64,000 bases of DNA from Bradyrhizobium sp. AZCC 1693 (lineage in GTDB: Bacteria > Pseudomonadota > Alphaproteobacteria > Rhizobiales > Xanthobacteraceae), in the NCBI RefSeq assembly GCF_036924745.1, contig NZ_JAZHSD010000001.1, positions 7,439,001 to 7,503,000 on the forward strand. The letters run 5' to 3'. Made by a program: the position numbers and the translations under genes. Shown here one piece after another: positions 43,487 through 51,171 of this stretch; position 1 is the stretch's first letter; every line of letters begins with the position of its first letter. The notes beneath the pieces were generated by a model. The model worked only from the letters and a program-made list of their open reading frames with translations, made no database searches and was not told where the DNA came from.

Positions 43487-43930
43487 ATGATCGAGTGGTT
43501 CGACGACCTGAAGATCGGGATGCGCTTCAAGAGTGAGGCGGCGACGGTGTCGAAGGAGGACATCATCCGCTTCGCCAAAGAGTACGATCCGCAGCCGTTT
43601 CATCTCGATGAGGAGGCGGCCAAGAAGTCCATTCTCGGGGGCCTCGCCGCCTCCGGATGGCAGACGGCGGCGATCGCCATGCGGCTCGCCGCGAGCGCGC
43701 GCCCGTTCGGGCCGCATCCGCTGTTCGGCGCCGGCGTCGACGATCTGCGCTGGCTGAAGCCGGTGCGGCCCGGCGACACCATTTTTCTCGAAGGGGAGGT
43801 GGTGGAATTGGCGGCGTCGCGCACGAAGCCGCAAGGAATCGCCCGGGTCAAGTGGACCGCCTACAACCAGCATGGCGAAGCGGTCTATACCTTCAATCCG
43901 ATTGCAATCGTGCCCAGCCGGCCGAAGTGA
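43487..43930 (+). CDS. MaoC-family dehydratase
   Basis: 147 residues from the ATG at 43487; GAGGAC lies 5 nt before it. The hot-dog fold hydratase motif is present: FAKEYDPQPFHLDEEAAKKS with the catalytic Asp/His pair, then GLAASGWQTAAIAMRLA. Family members hydrate enoyl-CoA or related thioesters. Its stop overlaps the start of the DUF429 gene (GTGA). Confidence 0.9.
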   Translation: MIEWFDDLKIGMRFKSEAATVSKEDIIRFAKEYDPQPFHLDEEAAKKSILGGLAASGWQTAAIAMRLAASARPFGPHPLFGAGVDDLRWLKPVRPGDTIFLEGEVVELAASRTKPQGIARVKWTAYNQHGEAVYTFNPIAIVPSRPK

Positions 43931-44613
43931 GCAAGAGGTCGGGCTGCAGGGCGCTTGGCCTCGACGGGTTCAGCAAAGGCTGGGTCGCCGTTCTCCTCGA
44001 CGGTGACGTGCAGGAAATCTCTTTTCATCGCGACATCACGGACGCGCTGTCGCGTTCTTGCGACAGAGCGGGGATCGATATCCCGATCGGGATGAGCGAT
44101 CACGGCGAACGCTACTGCGACCTGCTGGCTCGCGCAAAATTGCGACCGCACGCGTCGCGCGTCTTTGCCGGCGCTCGCCGCTGGCTGTGGTCGGAGTTCA
44201 GCGATCCCAATGATGCCAACCGGGAGGCGCAGCGGCGCGGGCAGAAGCGGGTGTCCCGCCAGCTCTGGCATCTGGGTGTGAAGATCATGGAGGTCGACGC
44301 GTTCGTGCGCGCGAATCCATCTCGCGATATTCGCGAGGTGCATCCCGAACTGGTGTTTCTGCGATTGAACGACAACGAGCCCTTGCCGTCGAAGAAATCC
44401 GCCGGGGGAGTTGCGCTGCGCCGCGCGCTGCTCAAGCAATCAGGCTTTCGGCAGATCGATCGCTGGCTGACCGACGAACGTAGCGGTGCAAAGCCTGACG
44501 ATGTGCTGGATGCCTGCGCGGTTGCGATTGCGGCCCGCGAGCCTGCGGGCAGCGTCCCCGAGGGGGCGCCGCCCGTTGATGCGCACGGCTTGCCGATGCG
44601 GATCTGGTTTTAG
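43927..44613 (+). CDS. DUF429 protein (RNase H-like fold)
   Basis: 228 residues starting at a GTG that overlaps the maoC-like stop by 4 bp. It shows GLDGFSKGWVAVLLDGD at the start, AGIDIPIGMSDHGERYCDLL, then ASRVFAGARRWLWS, KIMEVDAFVRAN and EVHPELVFLRL, ending in DDVLDACAVAIAAREP. These acidic positions (D..D..E..D) are those of the predicted RNase H-like nuclease DUF429. Biological role unknown. Confidence 0.85.
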   Translation: MSKRSGCRALGLDGFSKGWVAVLLDGDVQEISFHRDITDALSRSCDRAGIDIPIGMSDHGERYCDLLARAKLRPHASRVFAGARRWLWSEFSDPNDANREAQRRGQKRVSRQLWHLGVKIMEVDAFVRANPSRDIREVHPELVFLRLNDNEPLPSKKSAGGVALRRALLKQSGFRQIDRWLTDERSGAKPDDVLDACAVAIAAREPAGSVPEGAPPVDAHGLPMRIWF

Positions 44614-44622
44614 GGGGAGAAC

Positions 44623-44919
44623 CTACGCCCGCGCCCCCGTGAAGGGGAAGCTGCCCATCGGGCCGATGCCCATTTCGCCGGACATGCTGTCGCCGGAAAC
44701 CTTGCCGGTGAAGGCAAGCGTGAGCGGCATCGGGTTGGTGATGGAGATCTTCCAGGCGACGTCGTCGCCGTTGACGGTGCCGTCAAAGATTTCGCCGGAA
44801 TTGCCGTCGGCGCCCTGCGTCCCCGTCAGCGCGCCGCCCGCGCTCGTCAGCGACAGCGTGGCCTTGCGCTCGCCCATCGGCGTGCTCATGGTGATGTTCC
44901 AGTTTCCGTCCACGGCCAT
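44623..44919 (-). CDS. Small beta-rich protein of unknown function
   Basis: 98 residues from the ATG at 44919, preceded by GGGGAGACAAAG. MAVDGNWNITMSTPMGERKA, TLSLTSAGGALTGTQGADGN and AWKISITNPMPLTLAFTGKV suggest an up-and-down beta barrel. There is no signal peptide. A family of such proteins occurs in Bradyrhizobium without assigned function. Confidence 0.65.
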   Translation of the reverse strand: MAVDGNWNITMSTPMGERKATLSLTSAGGALTGTQGADGNSGEIFDGTVNGDDVAWKISITNPMPLTLAFTGKVSGDSMSGEMGIGPMGSFPFTGARA

Positions 44920-45048
44920 CTTTGTCTCCCCGACATTTCTTCCCGGCAAACCGGAATGGCTTGCGAGATCCGCTCAACTCGATCGGCGGTATAGCCTATC
45001 TCGCCATACAAGCCCAACCGTCTCAAGCGTCCTTTTGACGCGTATTTT

Positions 45049-45606
45049 TCAGGCGCGCTGGGCGGCAGCGCGAAGCCGGCCGCCGACCAAAACACGAAAC
45101 GCGACGTATTGAATTGCGAAGGCGGCAATCTTGGCGCCGACCAGCACGACCGTCACGTAGAACGTCCACAGTTTCATGTCGCCGGTCATGGCGACAGCGA
45201 TGGTGCCGGCGGCGAGCACGAAACACAGTCCGGCCCAGGCATAGCCCGCGAACGTGACATATTCGGGAATGGTCTGTGTCACGATCGCCGGCATATAGCG
45301 CAACATCCAGCCGCGCTTGAGCATGATGATGCCGATCGCGAAATGCCCGATCGCGGGCTTCGCCAGCACGAAGCGGGGGTCGTGGGTCAACAGCGTCGCG
45401 CTGCCGAGCACGATGACGAGCGCCAGGCTCGCCCACGTCATGTAGCCGAGCTCCTTGCCCTTGATGCGCGAGTAGATCACCTGCGCGATGGCACCGGCGA
45501 TGGCGACGCCCGTCGCCAGCAGCACGTTGTCGGTGGCAAGGTAGATCGCAATGAACAAGATGGTGGAGAAAAAATCGGCGGCCAGTCTGGCGAATACGTC
45601 CTTCAT
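45049..45606 (-). CDS. IspZ/YciB-like septation protein family
   Basis: 185 residues with about six membrane segments. FFSTILFIAIYLATDNVLLA, IAQVIYSRIKGKELGYMTW and SATLLTHDPRFVLAKPAIGH, GIIMLKRGWMLRYMPAIV follow the YciB/IspZ pattern. YciB affects envelope and cell-division protein localisation in enterobacteria. Here it lies 42 bp downstream of 45649-46227 and probably shares its TetR-type operator, which argues for a specialised paralogue. Confidence 0.8.
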   Translation of the reverse strand: MKDVFARLAADFFSTILFIAIYLATDNVLLATGVAIAGAIAQVIYSRIKGKELGYMTWASLALVIVLGSATLLTHDPRFVLAKPAIGHFAIGIIMLKRGWMLRYMPAIVTQTIPEYVTFAGYAWAGLCFVLAAGTIAVAMTGDMKLWTFYVTVVLVGAKIAAFAIQYVAFRVLVGGRLRAAAQRA

Positions 45607-45648
45607 CGTCTTGCTCTCTGCTGCTGATGTTTCGGCTGGAGTGGTATC

Positions 45649-46227
45649 TTAATTGGTGCCGGGGAGGGCGTTCGCAGGCGGTGTACCATACTTCGCCTTG
45701 CGATATTGTGGATACCATGCCGTGAAGAAGGCGGCGCTGTTGCGGGCAGCGAACGCGATCACAAGTCCCGACCATAGCGGCAAGCCCGGCACATAGATCG
45801 TCAGCACGTTGCCGATGATCATCAGCACGAAAGCGCCGGTCCAGGCCCAGGTGATGATGTAGGTCGCCTTCAAAAAGTCGGGCAGCCTGGCCGTGGCGGC
45901 ATCGACTTCCTCCAGCGCATATTGCAGCACGAACGGCCTGCGGATGGCGATCGATGCCAGCGAGATCGCAAGCACGCCGACATCGGCTGCGAGCTTCACG
46001 GCCGAACTGCTCAGGTTCGGGTCGATCAGCGTGACGTAGGCGCCAATGCCGGAGAAGACGACGACGCTGCCGGTGCCAAGCATCTTGACCGAGCGGCCAC
46101 GCGCGATGTCGATACCGATGACAGCGAGGCAGATCGCGGCCGCTGCGAACAGGCTGATTTGGGCTGATGTCACCAGCATCAGCAGGGCGAACGAACCGAA
46201 CGGGGCGAGGATCAGGAAGATAGTCAT
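45649..46227 (-). CDS. Uncharacterised membrane protein under the TetR-type operator
   Basis: 192 residues with about six membrane segments (MTIFLILAPFGSFALLMLVT, LFAAAAICLAVIGIDIARG, TYIITWAWTGAFVLMIIGNV). Its size and topology resemble the IspZ-like protein downstream, but sequence identity is not evident. The operator ATCTTTACATCGTAAAGAT lies 21 bp before its start. I would place it in the same pathway as the carotenoid oxygenase. Confidence 0.65.
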   Translation of the reverse strand: MTIFLILAPFGSFALLMLVTSAQISLFAAAAICLAVIGIDIARGRSVKMLGTGSVVVFSGIGAYVTLIDPNLSSSAVKLAADVGVLAISLASIAIRRPFVLQYALEEVDAATARLPDFLKATYIITWAWTGAFVLMIIGNVLTIYVPGLPLWSGLVIAFAARNSAAFFTAWYPQYRKAKYGTPPANALPGTN

Positions 46228-46247
46228 GGCAGTCTCTCAGGGGCCTA

Positions 46248-46266
46248 ATCTTTACATCGTAAAGAT
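46248..46266. promoter_or_regulatory. TetR-type operator, perfect palindrome (site 1a)
   Basis: ATCTTTACATCGTAAAGAT: 8-bp perfect arms around a 3-bp centre, 21 bp upstream of the membrane-protein gene. An identical 19-mer is at 48356 beside the TetR-type regulator gene. Confidence 0.85.
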
Positions 46267-46300
46267 AGACTAGGGGTGAGGCCGGGAGTCGTCAAGAAAA

Positions 46301-46319
46301 ATCTTTACAGTGTCAAAAT
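46301..46319. promoter_or_regulatory. TetR-type operator, degenerate second site (1b)
   Basis: ATCTTTACAGTGTCAAAAT keeps the left arm and part of the right. It is 53 bp from site 1a, mirroring the spacing of the pair at 48356 and 48410. Confidence 0.6.
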
Positions 46320-46378
46320 TAAATTCGGAAGCAAAAGAACTGGCGTATTTGCAATGGCTTGGGAGTAAGTTCGGGGCT

Positions 46379-46777
46379 CTACATGACGCGCGCCAGGATC
46401 ATCAGGGCGCAGGCGAGCAGTAAAACGAGCGTGATCGTGATGCCGCCCATCCGGCCGACGCGGAATTGCAGCGTATTGGGCGCGGCATACATGCCGAGCG
46501 GATGCAGCAGTCGCGATAGCAACAGTGCGCCCATCAGCAAATGAATCCACATGGCTGCGAGGCCGGACATTTCCAGCATCGCCACCATCAGCGTGATGAT
46601 GGGCACGTATTCGATGAAATTGGCATGCGCGCGGATCGCGCGGCGCAGTTGTTGGCTTCCATTGTCGCCGAACGCGGCCCGGTCGCGCTGGCGCAGCCGC
46701 CCGACCTGGAGGGCGAGCACGGTGTAGAGCAGGGCGAGAATGGCGAGATAGGTTGAGGTGATCGAGGGCAGGTGCAT
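46379..46777 (-). CDS. MAPEG family membrane protein
   Basis: 132 residues with four membrane helices. VGRLRQRDRAAFGDNGSQQL, RRAIRAHANFIEYVPIITL and LLSRLLHPLGMYAAPNT match the MAPEG superfamily (microsomal GST-like), including the R-x-H-x-N-x-x-E element. It may act on lipophilic electrophiles with glutathione. It lies between the carotenoid oxygenase and the operator region and has no operator of its own. Confidence 0.9.
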   Translation of the reverse strand: MHLPSITSTYLAILALLYTVLALQVGRLRQRDRAAFGDNGSQQLRRAIRAHANFIEYVPIITLMVAMLEMSGLAAMWIHLLMGALLLSRLLHPLGMYAAPNTLQFRVGRMGGITITLVLLLACALMILARVM

Positions 46778-46804
46778 GAATGTCTCCCCGGAATCGTCAC
46801 TTAC

Positions 46805-46922
46805 GCGGTCATTCCGGGGCGCGCGTTAGCGCGAACCTCAGATGCGCAATTGCGCATCGGGGAATCTCGAGCTATGACCTCTAGATTCCGGGTTCATCCT
46901 GCGCGATGCCCCGGAATGACGG
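46805..46922. repeat. Palindromic repeat, GCGGTCATTCCGGGGC type
   Basis: GCGGTCATTCCGGGGCGCGC at one end and GATGCCCCGGAATGACGG at the other are inverted arms. CGCGCGTTAGCGCG and GATGCGCAATTGCGCATC are hairpins within. This is a common Bradyrhizobium spacer repeat, here between two same-strand genes. Confidence 0.88.
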
Positions 46923-46930
46923 AGCTAACC

Positions 46931-48334
46931 TTACGCCGCGCCAACCCAATTGCCGTGAAAGCCGTCGGGCACGCGATGGCCGAGATGTACCAGTGCAACG
47001 GGCCCCGACTCCACGTCCTGCGCGTTGAACACGGCAAGATCGCTGCGGTTCTCCTGCGCGCGCCATACCGCGGCGAGCAGCCAGCCGTCGCCGTCGCTCG
47101 CCTCACTGCTTCGTTCGACAAACACCGGTTCCGAAATGGTGTCGCCGGCGGGCAAGAGATAATGGCCGAGACGCTTGCCCTTGCCGTCGACATGGACGAT
47201 GCCGGACAGCGCGCCGAACATCGGCAGATCCGGGTTAGCGCAGGCATACCAGCCATGGCTGTTCGCCTGTCCCGCGCGGCGGTCGTCGATGCGCGGGAAT
47301 TCGCCGGTGAGATCGTCGAGATAGGTCTGCGTGAAGCGGTCGGTATTGCCTGACAGGTCGAAGGTCCAGCGGCAATAGCGCGCGCGCGACTTCTCGGGGT
47401 CGGTCTTCGAGCCATCGGGATGGTTGAACAGCGGGGCTTCCTCGAATTGCATCACGTCGGCAATGATGCGGTTGCCTTCCTCCCACGCATTCATGACGTG
47501 GAAGACGTAGCAGCTCTCGGCGCGGAACCAGACGATGTCCTTGGCCGAGCCGTTGCGCTTCATCACGCCGACGTATGCACCTTTCTCCGGCTCCCAGGCA
47601 TAGGGCGCCTTGCCGCGCATCGCCCGCTCCATGCTGCCGGTGATGGGGAGGATCGGAAACAGCAGATGATTTTCGGTCACGATGAAGTCGTGCACCATGC
47701 TGGCATAGGGGGCGTCGAAACGATCGAACCGCGTCACCACGCCTGCGGCGTTGACCGATCCGAAGGAGAGGGCAGGGGTCAGGGGGCCTGCGGCGTTGTA
47801 GCCGAAGAACACCATCTCGCCGGTCACGGGGTCGATCTTGGGATGCGCGGTGAAGGGACCCTGGATGGCGCCCTTGTAGTCGCAATAGCCGACGCGATTG
47901 AGAGTGTCGGGCTCGATCTCGGTCGGCAGATGGCCTTCCTCGAGCGCCAGAAGCTTTCCGCCATGGAAGATGATGTTGGTGTTGGCGACGCCGCCATCGT
48001 CGGTGATTCCGGCCGGCGCACCCGGCAGCTTGCGGCCGAAGCCGCCAAACAGCGCGCGGCCGGCGTCGTGCTCGGCCAGCCATTTCGGGGTGCGGACCCA
48101 GCGGTTGCGGTAGCTGGCGCGGCCGTTCTCCAGGTGGAAGGCGTGCAGCATGCCGTCGCCGACGAACCAGTGCGCGCCGGGGACATCGAACTGCGGATTG
48201 GGACCGTTGCGATAGAGCGTGCCGTTGAGCTCGCGCGGCAATTCGCCGGTCACCTTGAGATGCGGCGCGTCGCATTCCATCGGGATCGGCGCCAGATTGG
48301 TTCGGGCCGCCTCGGTCTTCACCTGGTCGAGCAT
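46931..48334 (-). CDS. Carotenoid oxygenase family protein (RPE65/lignostilbene dioxygenase type)
   Basis: 467 residues. The four iron-ligand histidines of the seven-bladed propeller are visible in FTAHPKIDP (near 162), MVHDFIVTENH (near 216), YVFHVMNAWEEGN (near 282) and PDGFHGNW (near 461). These non-haem iron enzymes cleave a C=C bond in carotenoids, apocarotenoids or stilbenes; the substrate is unknown here. The start follows the operator 48356-48374 by 22 bp, so it should be repressed by the divergent TetR-type protein. Confidence 0.93.
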   Translation of the reverse strand: MLDQVKTEAARTNLAPIPMECDAPHLKVTGELPRELNGTLYRNGPNPQFDVPGAHWFVGDGMLHAFHLENGRASYRNRWVRTPKWLAEHDAGRALFGGFGRKLPGAPAGITDDGGVANTNIIFHGGKLLALEEGHLPTEIEPDTLNRVGYCDYKGAIQGPFTAHPKIDPVTGEMVFFGYNAAGPLTPALSFGSVNAAGVVTRFDRFDAPYASMVHDFIVTENHLLFPILPITGSMERAMRGKAPYAWEPEKGAYVGVMKRNGSAKDIVWFRAESCYVFHVMNAWEEGNRIIADVMQFEEAPLFNHPDGSKTDPEKSRARYCRWTFDLSGNTDRFTQTYLDDLTGEFPRIDDRRAGQANSHGWYACANPDLPMFGALSGIVHVDGKGKRLGHYLLPAGDTISEPVFVERSSEASDGDGWLLAAVWRAQENRSDLAVFNAQDVESGPVALVHLGHRVPDGFHGNWVGAA

Positions 48335-48355
48335 CTCACGTTTCCTCTGGTTTAT

Positions 48356-48374
48356 ATCTTTACATCGTAAAGAT
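48356..48374. promoter_or_regulatory. TetR-type operator, perfect palindrome (site 2a)
   Basis: ATCTTTACATCGTAAAGAT, identical to site 1a. It lies between the carotenoid oxygenase start (48334, minus) and the regulator start (48448, plus). Confidence 0.88.
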
Positions 48375-48409
48375 ATCAGTAGGGATGTTGCGGCCGGCCG
48401 TCAAGCAAA

Positions 48410-48428
48410 ATCTTTACAGTGTAAAAAT
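48410..48428. promoter_or_regulatory. TetR-type operator, near-perfect second site (2b)
   Basis: ATCTTTACAGTGTAAAAAT differs from a perfect palindrome by one position and lies 20 bp before the regulator start codon. It is suited to autoregulation. Confidence 0.8.
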
Positions 48429-48447
48429 TGCGGCTATAAGGATTCGT

Positions 48448-49182
48448 ATGACTAGAGCCTCGAGTGAAACCAGAACCAAACGTCCCGCCGCGAAGCGCAG
48501 GCCGGCAAGGGCGGTGGCCGAAAGGCCGGCCGGCCGGCGGCACCGATCGGCAAGCGAGACCCCCTATCATCACGGCGATCTGCACGACGCCTTGCTCGCC
48601 GCCGCCGAGCGGGTGCTGGAACGCGACGGGTTGCCGGGCCTGACTTTGCGGGCCGTGGCGCGCGAGGCCGGCGTATCACATGCCGCGCCCACGCATCATT
48701 TCGGCGATCTCTCCGGGCTCCTGAGCGAACTCGCCGCGATCGGCTTCCGTCGATTCAACGAGGCCATGGCGGCGGCGGGCAAGACCGATATCCACCCGCT
48801 GATGAAGGCAATGGCGCGCGCCAAGGCCTATGTTGCCTACGCGCAGGCGTGTCCCGGCATGTACGGGCTGATGTTCCGCACCGAGCGGCTCGACATGACG
48901 CGGCCGTCGCTACACGAGGCGGCTACTGCCTCCTTCGAGGGCTTGGCGAACGCGATCGGCGCCGGGCGCAACGAAAAACTCACCGGCGAGGCGCTGGAGG
49001 CGCTGTCGCTCGACCAGGCTGCCGCGATTGCGCGGGCGTGGTCGCTGGTGCACGGCTTCACTACGCTGCTGCTCGACGGGCGGCTGAAGGACATCCTGCA
49101 CCGGCTGCCCGAAGGCACCGGGGTCGACCAGCTGCTGGATGCGATGCTGCGTTCGACGGTGCCGCGACCGCCGGGGATGTAG
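48448..49182 (+). CDS. TetR/AcrR-family regulator
   Basis: 244 residues from the ATG at 48448 (AAGGATTCGT upstream). A basic, disordered N-terminus (TKRPAAKRRPARAVAERPAG) precedes the TetR helix-turn-helix: LLAAAERVLERDGLPGLTLR, AVAREAGVSHAAPTHHFGDL. The C-terminal half (ARAKAYVAYAQACPGMYGLM, AIARAWSLVHGFTTLLLDG) fits a WHG/TetR_C ligand-binding domain. It is divergent from the carotenoid oxygenase and probably represses both that gene and itself through the ATCTTTAC palindromes. The ligand might be an apocarotenoid or lipophilic aromatic. Confidence 0.9.
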   Translation: MTRASSETRTKRPAAKRRPARAVAERPAGRRHRSASETPYHHGDLHDALLAAAERVLERDGLPGLTLRAVAREAGVSHAAPTHHFGDLSGLLSELAAIGFRRFNEAMAAAGKTDIHPLMKAMARAKAYVAYAQACPGMYGLMFRTERLDMTRPSLHEAATASFEGLANAIGAGRNEKLTGEALEALSLDQAAAIARAWSLVHGFTTLLLDGRLKDILHRLPEGTGVDQLLDAMLRSTVPRPPGM

Positions 49183-49252
49183 GGCGGCGGCATTACGGGG
49201 GTTCGTTGGCGTCGGGATGACCTGCGCGGCGACGTTGCGCGTGGCGTGCCGC

Positions 49253-49588
49253 TCAGCAACCCCTGCAAATCTTGGTTTGTCGCGCCAGCCTTGCGTCGGC
49301 TTCGACGTCTTCGTTGGGCTGCCGCGTCCACTCGTCGTAGCGCGCTTTGGCGTCCGATTGGGCAGGGGCATCATTCAGCGGGCCGAGGATGATCTCGCGA
49401 TTGCGGGCCGTTTTTCGCTTTGCCGGCCGTTTTGGCTCGCCCGGCTCGTCATTTGCCGTCGGTGGTTCTCCCAACCCATCCCATGCGATCGGTGCGCCAG
49501 CCGTCTGCGTCGAGCAGCCCGTGCCGGAGGCGCAGCAGCCGGTCAGGGCGGCGCAAGCGATGAGGAGAGCCAGAAGTTTCGTTTGCAT
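49253..49588 (-). CDS. Small lipoprotein of unknown function
   Basis: 111 residues. MQTKLLALLIACAALTGC is a lipoprotein signal (lipobox ALTGC). The mature protein is polar: APIAWDGLGEPPTANDEPGE, KRKTARNREIILGPLNDAPA, ending RLARQTKICRGC. Two C-terminal cysteines are present. No family recognised. Confidence 0.7.
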   Translation of the reverse strand: MQTKLLALLIACAALTGCCASGTGCSTQTAGAPIAWDGLGEPPTANDEPGEPKRPAKRKTARNREIILGPLNDAPAQSDAKARYDEWTRQPNEDVEADARLARQTKICRGC

Positions 49589-49643
49589 TATTGCCCCGCG
49601 TGATGCCGCCGCAAAATATCATGATTTGACAAGGTTTAAGCAC

Positions 49644-49895
49644 TCAAGCTTGAAGCTTTGACGTTAATACGGCGAAAACAGGCCGGCTCACCGGCTTCAT
49701 CAGCGCTTCGCAAGGCCTGACCTGCGCCGTGCTGCCGTTCTCGGGCTTGCCGATGGTGCGGCAATCCTTCGGCGCCGTCGATGTGTAGCTGCCGCTGAAT
49801 GTTTGGGCATTAGCCGGTGAAATCAGGCCACATCCAGCAGCGATCAGGGCCGCGGCTGACGATATGATGAGCTGCCGATGGGAGGCACGTTTCAT
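49644..49895 (-). CDS. Short secreted protein, possibly truncated
   Basis: 83 residues from the ATG at 49895 with a signal peptide (IISSAAALIAAGCGLISPANA). The mature part reads TFSGSYTSTAPKDCRTIGKP, ENGSTAQVRPCEALMKPVS. The TYTSTAPKDCR opening recalls a longer rhizobial secreted family from memory, in which a further 60 or more residues follow the RxC position. Here the protein ends soon after that point, so it may be a shortened or decayed copy. Confidence 0.5.
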   Translation of the reverse strand: MKRASHRQLIISSAAALIAAGCGLISPANAQTFSGSYTSTAPKDCRTIGKPENGSTAQVRPCEALMKPVSRPVFAVLTSKLQA

Positions 49896-50048
49896 CTGCA
49901 CTTCTCGCATGGAACCCACAAGGTCAAACATGTGCAATCTGGGGAAGGTTCATGGCAAAGGTACGAAACACCTGACTTTGCCGCGGAATCGTCCTAGAAG
50001 AGCGGCTCGCAATTCGTCGTTTCCCAAGCGCGCAGTCATTCATTCGTC

Positions 50049-50834
50049 ATGCCTTCCATACCATCGAATAAGCCCTATCGCGTCGGCCGCTCCCGCACCG
50101 GGCTTGGCCTCTTCGCCACCAAGCCGATCAAGAAGGGCACCAAGATTATCCGCTATTTTGGGCCGCTTCTGGATTCGAAGAAGAAAAAAGACGACGCGAT
50201 CGAGAACAAGTACCTGTTCGAGCTGAACGACCGCTGGACCATCGACGGCTCGGTGCGCAAGAACATCGCCCGCTATATCAACCACGCCTGCAAGCCGAAC
50301 GCGGAATCCGACGTCAAACCGCGCAAGCGCAAGGTCTTCATCCGCGCCATCAAGAACATCGAGCCGGGCGAGGAGATCAATTACGACTACGGCACCGACT
50401 ATTTCAAAGCCTATCTGAAGCCGATCGGCTGCAAATGCGCGGCCTGCGAAAAGAAGCGCAAGAGGCAGCGCGCCGAGGCGCGGGCGGAGAAGGCCCGCCT
50501 GAAGGCGAAGGCCGAGCGCAAGGCGCTGAAGAATGCCGAGAAACTGGCGAAGGCGGAGGAGAAGGCTGAAGCGAAGCTGAAGGCGCGGAGCGCGAAGAAG
50601 AAGCTCAAGCTGAACGGCCATTCCCTGAATGGCAAGTCTCTCAATGGCAAGTCTCTCAATGGCAAGCCACCCAACGGCAGGTCGCTCAACGGCAAGTATC
50701 TGAACGGCAACAGCCGCGTCAGGGTTGCCGGCAAAAAATCGAGCGTCAGGAAGCCGCCAGTTTCCGCGCCCGCGCCGGTCCTTGAGGTTCAGCCCGCTGC
50801 TATCTCCCTTGAGGCGCAGCCCACCGCTATCTGA
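50049..50834 (+). CDS. SET-domain protein (lysine methyltransferase fold) with lysine-rich and SLNGK-repeat tail
   Basis: 261 residues. The SET domain spans about 8-125: VGRSRTGLGLFATKPIKKGT, RYINHACKPNAESDV (the NHxCxPN motif) and GEEINYDYGTDYF (catalytic Tyr). CKCAACEKK is a post-SET cysteine cluster that would bind zinc with the NHxC cysteine. The tail is a Lys/Ala/Glu helix (about 135-188), then seven SLNGK-type pentapeptides, then a Pro/Val/Ala end. Bacterial SET proteins methylate protein lysines, including ribosomal or histone-like proteins. Confidence 0.9.
   Translation: MPSIPSNKPYRVGRSRTGLGLFATKPIKKGTKIIRYFGPLLDSKKKKDDAIENKYLFELNDRWTIDGSVRKNIARYINHACKPNAESDVKPRKRKVFIRAIKNIEPGEEINYDYGTDYFKAYLKPIGCKCAACEKKRKRQRAEARAEKARLKAKAERKALKNAEKLAKAEEKAEAKLKARSAKKKLKLNGHSLNGKSLNGKSLNGKPPNGRSLNGKYLNGNSRVRVAGKKSSVRKPPVSAPAPVLEVQPAAISLEAQPTAI
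50610..50714. repeat. 15-bp tandem repeats in the SET-protein gene
   Basis: Seven consecutive 15-bp units of the type CTCAATGGCAAGTCT encode xLNGx pentapeptides. Units two to four are nearly identical in DNA, suggesting recent slippage; the frame is maintained. Confidence 0.88.
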
Positions 50835-50851
50835 AGTCTCATCCGCCGGTC

Positions 50852-51142
50852 TTATCCGCCAGCCTTGCGCACCGACTTCGGCAGCAACGAATCGCCGAAG
50901 TCGACCGCCGAGCGTTGAATGATCGCGCCGGTTTCGTCGACCACGACGCGAAAGCGCCGGTGTTCGGACAGGAACGTCAGGCGATGCCGTCCGCTGTCGG
51001 CATCGACGCCGCGCTCGGCAAAACTCGTGATCTTGCCCGCGCGCATCTCCTTCTGGAGCAGGGGCAGCGTCAGGCCGAGGCCTTTGGCGACGATGGATGC
51101 GTCAATCTGCACCGCGCCATTTTCGAATTCGATTGGTTTCAT
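50852..51142 (-). CDS. DUF6522 family protein
   Basis: 96 residues from the ATG at 51142, with AGGAC upstream. MKPIEFENGAVQIDASIVAK, GLGLTLPLLQKEMRAGKITS, FAERGVDADSGRHRLTFLSE and AVDFGDSLLP match DUF6522. In alphaproteobacteria this family sits beside Rrf2/NsrR regulators and denitrification or NO-response genes. It is 29 bp downstream of the NsrR-like gene on the same strand. Confidence 0.82.
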   Translation of the reverse strand: MKPIEFENGAVQIDASIVAKGLGLTLPLLQKEMRAGKITSFAERGVDADSGRHRLTFLSEHRRFRVVVDETGAIIQRSAVDFGDSLLPKSVRKAGG

Positions 51143-51171
51143 GGTTTTGTCCTGATGCCCTGTTGCGACCG

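Noticed and set aside
50610..50714. 15-bp repeats in the SET gene considered as a CRISPR array.
   Set aside because: No spacers; the repeats are contiguous and encode pentapeptides.
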